From the NCBI RefSeq assembly GCF_900110835.1, contig NZ_FOJG01000002.1, positions 3,240,698 through 3,304,697 on the forward strand: DNA of 64,000 bases. Direction: 5' to 3'. This DNA comes from Chitinophaga arvensicola (lineage in GTDB: Bacteria; Bacteroidota; Bacteroidia; Chitinophagales; Chitinophagaceae). The position numbers and the translations under genes were made by a program. The notes below the pieces were generated by a model. That model was given only the letters and a program-made list of their open reading frames with translations. It ran no database searches and was not told the origin of the DNA. Shown piece after piece: positions 59,278 to 64,000 of this stretch. The stretch's first letter is position 1. Each line of letters opens with the position of its first letter.

Positions 59278-60102
59278 TTAATGTGTTTTTCCTTTTTTAT
59301 AAATCCCTAAAACTGTCAGGTGTTCGGTGAGTGGTTCTATTTTAGATAATGCTTTCTCAAAGTGAGCGGCGTTATCGAATTCCATATCGGCGTGGAAGTA
59401 ATAGTTCCATTCTTTTGCCGGGATGGGGAACGACTGCAATTTGGATAAGTTGATACCGGCTACTGCAATCTGTGTGAGTACTTTAGCCAGGCTGCCGCGA
59501 TCGTGGCTGGTCTGGAAATACACCGATGCTTTATTAGCGTCTTCCGGTGTTGCCATGGGTGTACGGGACACGGCCAGGAAACGGGTATAGTTATTTTTAT
59601 TTGTATGAATATTGGGAGCGATGATATCCAGTTCGAAGATTTCGGCGGCCAGTTTACCGGCAATGGCGGCAGTGCTTTTCAGCTTTTTCTGTCTTACGTG
59701 CCTGGCGCTGAGAGCGGTATCTTCGGTTTCTACCAGTTTGATATGCGGGTATTTTTCCAGGAAATCCATACACTGTAACAACGCCATCGGGTGGGAATGT
59801 ACTTCGCGAAGGTCTTCCATCGTCTGACCCGGTAATACCATGAGGTGCTGGTTGATCTGCAGGTAAATTTCGCCGGTAATGTGCAAACCGGAGTTCTTTA
59901 TGAGACTGTAGTTAGGTAAAATGCTGCCGGCAATAGAGTTTTCGATGGCCATCATACCTGCATCCACATCGGGTTGCTGTTTTGCTTTTTTAACCAGCTC
60001 AGCAAAGGAGGCACAGCATTCTATTTCGACCTGTTTACCGAAATACCCCTGGGCAGCTACCTGGTGAAAACATCCTTCAAACCCCTGTATGGCAATTTTC
60101 AT
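59278..60102 (-). CDS. pheA: Prephenate dehydratase
   Basis: A 274-residue enzyme that converts prephenate to phenylpyruvate, the phenylalanine branch. The catalytic TRF motif is present (Thr173-Arg174-Phe175 in NYTRFLAV), with the early motifs FEGCFHQVAA and AIENSIAGSI. A C-terminal ACT domain (about 192-270) follows, but the Phe-binding motifs usually written GAL and ESRP read DRGSL (201-205) and LQSFPIP (222-228), so allosteric control may differ. No chorismate mutase domain. First gene of the seven-gene operon, just downstream of the second attenuator. Confidence 0.95.
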   Translation of the reverse strand: MKIAIQGFEGCFHQVAAQGYFGKQVEIECCASFAELVKKAKQQPDVDAGMMAIENSIAGSILPNYSLIKNSGLHITGEIYLQINQHLMVLPGQTMEDLREVHSHPMALLQCMDFLEKYPHIKLVETEDTALSARHVRQKKLKSTAAIAGKLAAEIFELDIIAPNIHTNKNNYTRFLAVSRTPMATPEDANKASVYFQTSHDRGSLAKVLTQIAVAGINLSKLQSFPIPAKEWNYYFHADMEFDNAAHFEKALSKIEPLTEHLTVLGIYKKGKTH

Positions 60103-60161
60103 GTGTATGTGATTGATTTTATTTATTTATAGTTGCTACAGCAACTAGCTATTAAAAACAG

Positions 60162-60186
60162 AAAGGGTCCCGATCCGGGACCCTTT
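60162..60186 (-). terminator. Proximal attenuator terminator
   Basis: Minus strand: AAAGGGTCCC (60186-60177), loop GGATC, GGGACCCTTT (60171-60162), then CTGTTTTTAAT. A 10-bp perfect stem and U tract, 59 bases ahead of pheA and 27 bases after the second leader peptide stop. Confidence 0.9.
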
Positions 60187-60232
60187 GCGTTGTACTCTTA
60201 TATGGTAAGTATGTTATTGCAAATGAGTCCCC
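60177..60232 (-). promoter_or_regulatory. Proximal antiterminator pairing
   Basis: The end of the second leader peptide gene reads GGGGACTCATTT (60232-60221). Its GGGACTC can pair with GGGTCCC and its TTT with AAA in the 5' arm of the terminator (60186-60177), with one G-U wobble and one bulged A. The two pairings exclude each other. A ribosome held at codons 9-17 leaves this segment free; one at the stop codon covers it. Confidence 0.75.
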
Positions 60233-60300
60233 TGCTTCTTCGCATAAAAGAAGTAAGAGAAGTAATAAAAAAAGTAATTGCCGGTAATTGGCTGTAACAT
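60214..60300 (-). CDS. Second Phe/Tyr attenuator leader peptide
   Basis: A 28-residue frame from ATG (60300) to TAA (60216-60214). Residues 9-19 are YFFYYFSYFFY: ten of eleven are aromatic, five Phe and five Tyr. It starts MLQPITGN and ends AKKQGTHLQ. No function as a protein is expected; slow translation of the Phe and Tyr codons reports shortage of charged tRNAs. The last codons double as the antiterminator strand. It lies between the first attenuator terminator and the second, on the same predicted transcript as the pheA operon. Confidence 0.9.
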   Translation of the reverse strand: MLQPITGNYFFYYFSYFFYAKKQGTHLQ

Positions 60301-60352
60301 ATACTTATTTGTTTGTTGGCATCAGCTGGCTGCATGCCGGTTTATGGTATTA

Positions 60353-60384
60353 AAAAAGGCCTCCCGGTTCCGGAAGGCCTTTTT
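60353..60384 (-). terminator. Distal attenuator terminator
   Basis: Minus strand: AAAAAGGCCT (60384-60375) pairs with AGGCCTTTTT (60362-60353); inner CCG/CGG extends the stem after one mismatch; TTTTTTAAT ends it. A strong intrinsic terminator 31 bases after the first leader peptide stop. Confidence 0.9.
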
Positions 60385-60416
60385 GTAGTTCTTTTATTTT
60401 TTACAAACGACCTCCC
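60372..60416 (-). promoter_or_regulatory. Distal antiterminator and protector pairings
   Basis: Just at and after the stop codon, GGGAGG (60416-60411) can pair with CCTTCC (60377-60372) in the terminator 5' half, blocking the terminator. The same segment (GAGGT, 60414-60410, plus TTG, 60406-60404) can instead pair with ACCTC and CAA in leader codons 4-6 (60466-60459). This gives the classical 1:2, 2:3, 3:4 choice. Confidence 0.65.
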
Positions 60417-60475
60417 TATTTCTGGTACCAGAAATAATAAAAGCTAAAAAAGCCGAAAGAGGTTTGCTGAATCAT
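60416..60475 (-). CDS. First Phe/Tyr/Trp attenuator leader peptide
   Basis: A 19-residue frame, MIQQTSFGFFSFYYFWYQK, from ATG (60475) to TAG (60418-60416). Nine of the last thirteen residues are aromatic: five Phe, three Tyr and one Trp. It starts about 28 bases after the predicted transcription start. Codons 15 to stop form a palindrome, TTTCTGGTACCAGAAA (60434-60419). As with trp and phe leader peptides of enteric bacteria, its role is to be translated, not to act as a protein. Confidence 0.88.
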   Translation of the reverse strand: MIQQTSFGFFSFYYFWYQK

Positions 60476-60507
60476 ATTCGTTATTTGTACTCTTTTTGAG
60501 TGTAGAA

Positions 60508-60537
60508 CAAAAATACGGCACGATTTTAATTATCCAA
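60508..60537 (-). promoter_or_regulatory. Promoter of the attenuated aromatic operon
   Basis: Minus strand: TTG (60537-60535), 19 bases, TATTTTTG (60515-60508). Transcription would start near 60503, so both leader peptides and both terminators lie in one leader of about 400 bases. No other -7 element is seen between here and pheA. Confidence 0.72.
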
Positions 60538-60634
60538 GCGGTAATATCAAAAAATATACTTTTTTTAATAATAACCGTATTTTATTGAATAACTTTCAAA
60601 TCAAACAGGTACAGCAGCCAACAGGACATAAAAA

Positions 60635-60661
60635 AACCGTTCTGGCCAAGCCAGAACGGTT
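60635..60661 (-). terminator. Terminator of small lipoprotein gene
   Basis: AACCGTTCTGGC (60635-60646) pairs perfectly with GCCAGAACGGTT (60650-60661) around CAA; T residues (TTTTTTATG) follow on the minus strand. Confidence 0.9.
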
Positions 60662-60683
60662 AATTATATAACCTAAGGTTAAA

Positions 60684-60917
60684 TTAGTGATGAGCAGCAG
60701 CTGAATCAACAGTTTTAGCAGCAGAATCAACAGTTGCTTTAGCAGCGTTAGCTACTGAATCAACGTTTGCAGTTGCAGCAGTTGCAGCTGAATCGATAGT
60801 GTTGCTAGCAGCAGTAGCAGTAGAATCACCGGTAGTTTCAGTTTTTGCACCACCGCAAGCAACTGCGAACAGACCGAAAGACAGAGCTAAGAAACCAATT
60901 TTGATTACGTTCTTCAT
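60684..60917 (-). CDS. Small Ala-rich repeat lipoprotein
   Basis: A 77-residue lipoprotein: signal peptide ending LFAVAC (Cys21), then a low-complexity mature part of about 56 residues made of Ala, Thr, Ser, Asp, Val and Asn. It contains repeats starting (I/V)DS: IDSAATAATAN, VDSVANAAKAT, VDSAAKT, VDSAAA, that is two 11-residue units and two shorter ones, consistent with a helical or coiled-coil rod. No similarity to a named family is recognised. It is divergent from the sigma factor gene, 132 bases apart, and has its own strong terminator. It could be an abundant envelope spacer, as Lpp is, or a target of the sigma factor. Confidence 0.85.
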   Translation of the reverse strand: MKNVIKIGFLALSFGLFAVACGGAKTETTGDSTATAASNTIDSAATAATANVDSVANAAKATVDSAAKTVDSAAAHH

Positions 60918-61049
60918 GTTACAATTATTTAAGTTGTTTTTTGAATGATTTAACCTTTATACCGGGATCACCTAAAAGGTAACCCAAACTTTTAAAAATA
61001 TTTTTTTTCGCTACTTTGGGTTACCAAATGGCCAATAACTGTATTAAGA

Positions 61050-61625
61050 GTGAAGCAAAATCAAGACATAACAAGAGATAGGGAATTATTGCTGGGACTG
61101 GCAAAAGGCGAGGATAAGTCATTGGAAATCATCTATTCAGAGAATTTTCCGGTGGTATTACGAATGATCCTTCAGCATAATGGCTCGGAAGACGACGCCA
61201 AAGATGTGTTCCAGGAGGCAATTATAGTCCTGTATGAAAAAGTACAAAACAACGATTTTACGCTCAGCAGCCGGCTCAAAACCTTTCTTTATTCGGTTTG
61301 CCGTCATCTCTGGCTTAAAAAAGTGCAACGTACCTACGGATTATATGCTTTAACACCTGAGCTGGAAGAAGTTATTCCGGCTACAGAAGAACTGGAAGAA
61401 CACAATGTAAAGGATCAGGAGTTCAGAATAATGGAAGGAGCCATGAGTAGCATCGGTCAACCCTGCCAAACCATTCTGGAAGATTATTACCTCCACAAAA
61501 AGTCGATGCAGGAAATAGCGGAGAAATTCGGCTATACCAATGCAGAAAACGCCAAGAACCAGAAGTATAAATGCCTGATGCGTTTGAAGAAGTTATTTTT
61601 TGATCAGTACAAAACACCACTATAA
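61050..61625 (+). CDS. ECF-type RNA polymerase sigma factor
   Basis: A 191-residue sigma-70 family protein of ECF size with regions 2 and 4. Region 2 (about 22-95) includes the core-binding segment NGSEDDAKDVFQEAIIVLYEKV; region 4 (about 130-185) holds the helix-turn-helix in SMQEIAEKFGYTNAENAKNQKYKCLMRL. The start is a GTG at 61050 (MKQNQDITRDRELLLGL); no ATG is available without losing region 2. The next gene, 12 bases on, encodes its likely membrane partner. Target promoters are unknown. Confidence 0.9.
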   Translation: MKQNQDITRDRELLLGLAKGEDKSLEIIYSENFPVVLRMILQHNGSEDDAKDVFQEAIIVLYEKVQNNDFTLSSRLKTFLYSVCRHLWLKKVQRTYGLYALTPELEEVIPATEELEEHNVKDQEFRIMEGAMSSIGQPCQTILEDYYLHKKSMQEIAEKFGYTNAENAKNQKYKCLMRLKKLFFDQYKTPL

Positions 61626-61637
61626 GCAGAAGCAGCC

Positions 61638-62729
61638 ATGAAAGAAGACATGATCTTATTACGTGAAATTGAGCGTTACCTGGAAGGGGAAATGAATGAG
61701 TCAGAAAAAACTGCTTTTGAAGCTTTACGTCATACCAATCCCTTAATAAATAAACAGGTAGAAGAACATCAATTGTTTCTTCAGCACCTGGGCAACTATG
61801 GTCAACGTGTGAACCTGCAGGCTAAACTTGATCAGATTCATCACCAGCTGGATATGCCAACGCTCCGTAAACAGGCGCAGGAAGAAAACCAGACGGCCAA
61901 GAGACTGACCATCCGCCGCAGAACCATCACCAACCTGGCTGCTGCCGCCTGTATCGCACTGGTTACCTCTTTGTCTACCATCGCAGTGATCCAGAACGTT
62001 TCCAGAAATAAATCTACTGCTCAATACGAAGATGTAAGAAGGGTCCTGAATAATATTCAGCGCTCCCAGAATGCACTGGTGAATGATATGAACAAAAAGA
62101 GCAGGGCACCGTTAAACCCTGGTACCTATGGTGGTACCGGTTTCGCAGTATCCGGCAATGGCTATATTGTTACCAACTATCATGTAGTAGCCGGCGCAGA
62201 CTCTGTATATGTTCAGAATAATAAAGGAGAAGCATTTAAAGCGGTCAGCATATTTGAAGATATTTCCAGTGATCTGGCCATCCTGAAAATTGCCGACTCC
62301 ACTTTTAAAAGTCAGCCACTCCCTTACTCGCTGAAACCACAAGCCGTAAAACTGGGTGAAGAAGTATTTACTATCGGCTACCCCCGTGATGAAATTGTAT
62401 ATGGCAAAGGTTATATCAGTGCCAAAACAGGTTTTAACGGAGATACCACCGCTTACCAGGTGTCTATTCCTGTAAATCCGGGTAACAGTGGAGCGCCGCT
62501 GCTCGATAATAAAGGCGATGTAGTGGGAATAGTAACCGGCAAACAAACTACCTCTGATGGTATTGCCTTTGCGGTAAAATCTGCCCACCTCAAACACCTG
62601 CTGGATGAAATGCCGAAAGACAAACAACTCCGGAAAGAATGGGGGCATAAAAGCATGGAAGGGATGAACCGGATAGATCAGATCAAGAAGCTGGAAGACT
62701 TTGTATATATGGTGAAGGTGTATAATTAA
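61638..62729 (+). CDS. Anti-sigma-like membrane protein fused to a trypsin-like protease
   Basis: A 363-residue single-pass protein. Cytosolic part (1-96) starts LREIERYLEGEMNESEKTAFEAL, a pattern seen in anti-sigma N-termini of the FecR/zf-HC2 type, though without zinc ligands. One membrane helix follows (about 97-118). The periplasmic part is an HtrA-like trypsin fold with His182 (TNYHVV), Asp212 (SSDLAIL) and Ser284 (PGNSGAP), all in place; no PDZ domain. It is encoded 12 bases after the sigma factor, so it is its likely partner. The protease may cleave a periplasmic signal protein or itself; this link is inferred. Confidence 0.88.
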   Translation: MKEDMILLREIERYLEGEMNESEKTAFEALRHTNPLINKQVEEHQLFLQHLGNYGQRVNLQAKLDQIHHQLDMPTLRKQAQEENQTAKRLTIRRRTITNLAAAACIALVTSLSTIAVIQNVSRNKSTAQYEDVRRVLNNIQRSQNALVNDMNKKSRAPLNPGTYGGTGFAVSGNGYIVTNYHVVAGADSVYVQNNKGEAFKAVSIFEDISSDLAILKIADSTFKSQPLPYSLKPQAVKLGEEVFTIGYPRDEIVYGKGYISAKTGFNGDTTAYQVSIPVNPGNSGAPLLDNKGDVVGIVTGKQTTSDGIAFAVKSAHLKHLLDEMPKDKQLRKEWGHKSMEGMNRIDQIKKLEDFVYMVKVYN

Positions 62730-62747
62730 GATAAACAACTACACATA

Positions 62748-62782
62748 AAAAAAGGGCGGGATATGATATCCCGCCCTTTTTT
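62748..62782. terminator. Bidirectional terminator, 17-bp stem
   Basis: AAAAAAGGGCGGGATAT (62748-62764) pairs perfectly with 62766-62782 around a single G, with A and T runs at the ends. Between the convergent protease and regulatory-domain genes. Confidence 0.93.
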
Positions 62783-62788
62783 ATGCAC

Positions 62789-63508
62789 CTATTTCTTAGG
62801 CTGCCATGCCTTGTACTTATCCGTGATCCAATACAGCAGATCGTTGTTGTTGATCGTGCGCATGGTATTGTAGTCAGGATAGTTATCCCGCATAAATAAC
62901 TGTAAAGAATCGCCTTTCAAACCGGTTACCCTGCTCACGAGTACAGGAGTAAAGCGGGAGTCGATGAACTTTTCTTTTTCCATCTTCTCGTAGTTCTCTT
63001 TAAACTGGCGTTTCTGCTTTTCTTTTTTGGAAAACCGGGTGATGGGACTAAACACGATACCGGCGCCTTCAGGAGTACTGCCACCAGCCAGCGGTTTGTT
63101 GGGATTATCGAGGATATAACCGTACTGGTTACGTCTGTCGATGGAGTCTATCTGGTAAGGGGTATACTGGGAAGTAACTTCCACCCCTTTCAGGAACTTA
63201 CCGGCAGCTTCCATTACGATATTCACTGTTTGTGTGCCGGAACTCTGGCTAACAATCAGGGTATCTGGTTTGTACCCTACGAAAGTGACTACCAGCCGAT
63301 CGTTGCGGGAAGCGCTGATTTTATAGTATCCACCCTGATCAGAAAGCGATCGCTTGCCGGAGTTGAGATTGCTGACAGTAGCATAGGGTAATACCAGGTT
63401 ATTACTGTCTGAAATCATTCCGGTCACCGTTACCTGTGCCTGTGCGCGGGGAGCAAATGCCATACTGAATATACAGCCTAGTGCTATGATGCGTAAGAAA
63501 ACCTTCAT
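62789..63508 (-). CDS. Secreted carboxypeptidase-regulatory-like domain protein
   Basis: A 239-residue exported protein. Signal peptide ends FAPRAQAQ (about 25). Residues 27-105 form the beta-sandwich carboxypeptidase regulatory-like domain (VTVTGMISDSNNLVLPYATVSNLNSGKRSLSDQGGYYKI, here in segments) that often precedes TonB-dependent receptors in Bacteroidota, but no receptor follows here. The C-terminal half is basic and charged (SKKEKQKRQFKENYEKMEKEK) and resembles other small proteins of this type. Function unknown; presumably periplasmic or outer-membrane facing. The gene is convergent with the protease gene. Confidence 0.85.
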   Translation of the reverse strand: MKVFLRIIALGCIFSMAFAPRAQAQVTVTGMISDSNNLVLPYATVSNLNSGKRSLSDQGGYYKISASRNDRLVVTFVGYKPDTLIVSQSSGTQTVNIVMEAAGKFLKGVEVTSQYTPYQIDSIDRRNQYGYILDNPNKPLAGGSTPEGAGIVFSPITRFSKKEKQKRQFKENYEKMEKEKFIDSRFTPVLVSRVTGLKGDSLQLFMRDNYPDYNTMRTINNNDLLYWITDKYKAWQPKK

Positions 63509-63633
63509 ATAGATATAATAATTTTAACTGCTGAATCCCTTCCTCTCCTTTACAAACAGCTCAGTATAGACATTGTTCATCTGCCTAACAAAGCACAAAT
63601 TAATGAAAATGCTACGGTGTTTTAAAAACAAAA

Positions 63634-63659
63634 ATCCTTCTACCCGGAGGCAGAAGGAT
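63634..63659 (-). terminator. CsbD gene terminator
   Basis: ATCCTTCT (63634-63641) pairs with AGAAGGAT (63652-63659), loop 10 bases; on the minus strand TTTTGTTTTT follows. Confidence 0.8.
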
Positions 63660-63690
63660 CTTGATATTTAAAATTTCAGGTAATATACGC

Positions 63691-63876
63691 TTAGGCAGAT
63701 TTCAGCAAATCGATCACTTCTTCCCTGCTTTTGCCTAATTTCTGCTGGAGTTTTCCGACCAACTTATCTTCCTGACCTTCTTCATACAGCAGGTCATCAT
63801 CTGTCAGATCTGCGTATTTCTGTTTCAGGGTACCTTTTAATTCGTTCCATTTTCCTTTGATCTCTAACTTGTCCAT
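63691..63876 (-). CDS. CsbD-family stress protein
   Basis: A 61-residue, very hydrophilic helical protein of the CsbD/UPF0337 family, starting MDKLEIKGKWNELKGTLKQKY and ending DLLKSA. Family members rise in general stress or stationary phase in many bacteria (SigB control in Bacillus), but their biochemical role is not settled. It is expressed alone with its own terminator. The remaining 124 bases to the end of the window hold no gene that I can support. Confidence 0.93.
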   Translation of the reverse strand: MDKLEIKGKWNELKGTLKQKYADLTDDDLLYEEGQEDKLVGKLQQKLGKSREEVIDLLKSA

Positions 63877-64000
63877 AATCTTTCAATTTATATGGTGATA
63901 TAATCTGGTTTCTTATGGAAGTGTAAAAGCCAAAGAATATGCCATCCACTGATCGGGCTATACCGTAACCTGGATGCGGGTGCTGAAGACTTTGCTTTCG

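Noticed and set aside
60214..60475. The two aromatic frames as real small membrane proteins.
   Set aside because: They are short, hydrophobic only in the aromatic run, overlap alternative RNA stems, and each is followed by a terminator before a Phe/Tyr operon; attenuation explains them better. A small peptide function cannot be fully excluded.
1..64000. CRISPR arrays, tRNA or rRNA genes, insertion sequences or prophage.
   Set aside because: No regularly spaced identical repeats, no cloverleaf or rRNA sequence, no transposase or phage gene was seen on either strand by eye; a scan by dedicated software was not possible.

Overview
The window comes from a Bacteroidota chromosome, most likely Chitinophagaceae and plausibly Chitinophaga. 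The evidence is the gene content: a three-subunit succinate dehydrogenase with one membrane subunit, a DAHP synthase with a C-terminal chorismate mutase, BlaI/M56-TonB signalling genes, many SPII lipoproteins and PQQ-type sugar dehydrogenase. Upstream regions lack clear Shine-Dalgarno sites, and many carry the Bacteroidota promoter pattern TTTG-N17..21-TAnnTTTG. The genus is an inference. There are no rRNA or tRNA genes, phage, insertion sequences or CRISPR arrays; this is core chromosome with a few accessory lipoproteins.

Layout. 0-10 kb: glycosyltransferase, a secreted coiled-coil protein, oxyR, an M48 lipoprotein protease, plsY, prmA, and the conserved pair rpsO-pnp. 10-13 kb: ftsE diverges from a BlaI-type repressor, M56 sensor and TonB-domain cluster with two matching palindromic operators. 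13-24 kb: purM, ribF, holA, a PolB-like exonuclease, an orphan receiver protein, a YbiT-like ABC-F protein, carbonic anhydrase and murI. 23-33 kb: oligopeptidase B, a Tat-exported oxidoreductase, sdhCAB, and murQ with a BadF-type sugar kinase (cell-wall sugar recycling). 33-52 kb: two convergent S41 proteases, sugar dehydrogenase, MFS exporter, gcvP, a nucleotide pyrophosphatase-type enzyme, two paralogous lipoproteins, a CocE/NonD hydrolase, a PagL-like lipid A deacylase and an FKBP isomerase.

52.6-60.5 kb is the most interesting part. A seven-gene minus-strand operon, pheA-aminotransferase-tyrA-DAHP synthase/chorismate mutase-aroB-aroA-aroC, covers much of the shikimate pathway and both the Phe and Tyr branches. 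Ahead of it, behind a good promoter, lie two tandem transcription attenuators. Each has a short leader peptide packed with Phe and Tyr codons (one also has Trp), an intrinsic terminator, and a segment that can form an alternative antiterminator. Translation-coupled attenuation is textbook biology in Proteobacteria; a double aromatic attenuator in a Bacteroidota genome is, as far as I can recall, not a standard description.

60.6-64 kb: a small repeat lipoprotein, an ECF-type sigma factor followed 12 bases later by a single-pass membrane protein that joins an anti-sigma-like cytosolic segment to a periplasmic trypsin-like protease with an intact His-Asp-Ser triad, a carboxypeptidase-regulatory-domain protein and a CsbD-family stress protein. 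Most convergent gene pairs are separated by long perfect hairpins that can terminate in both directions.
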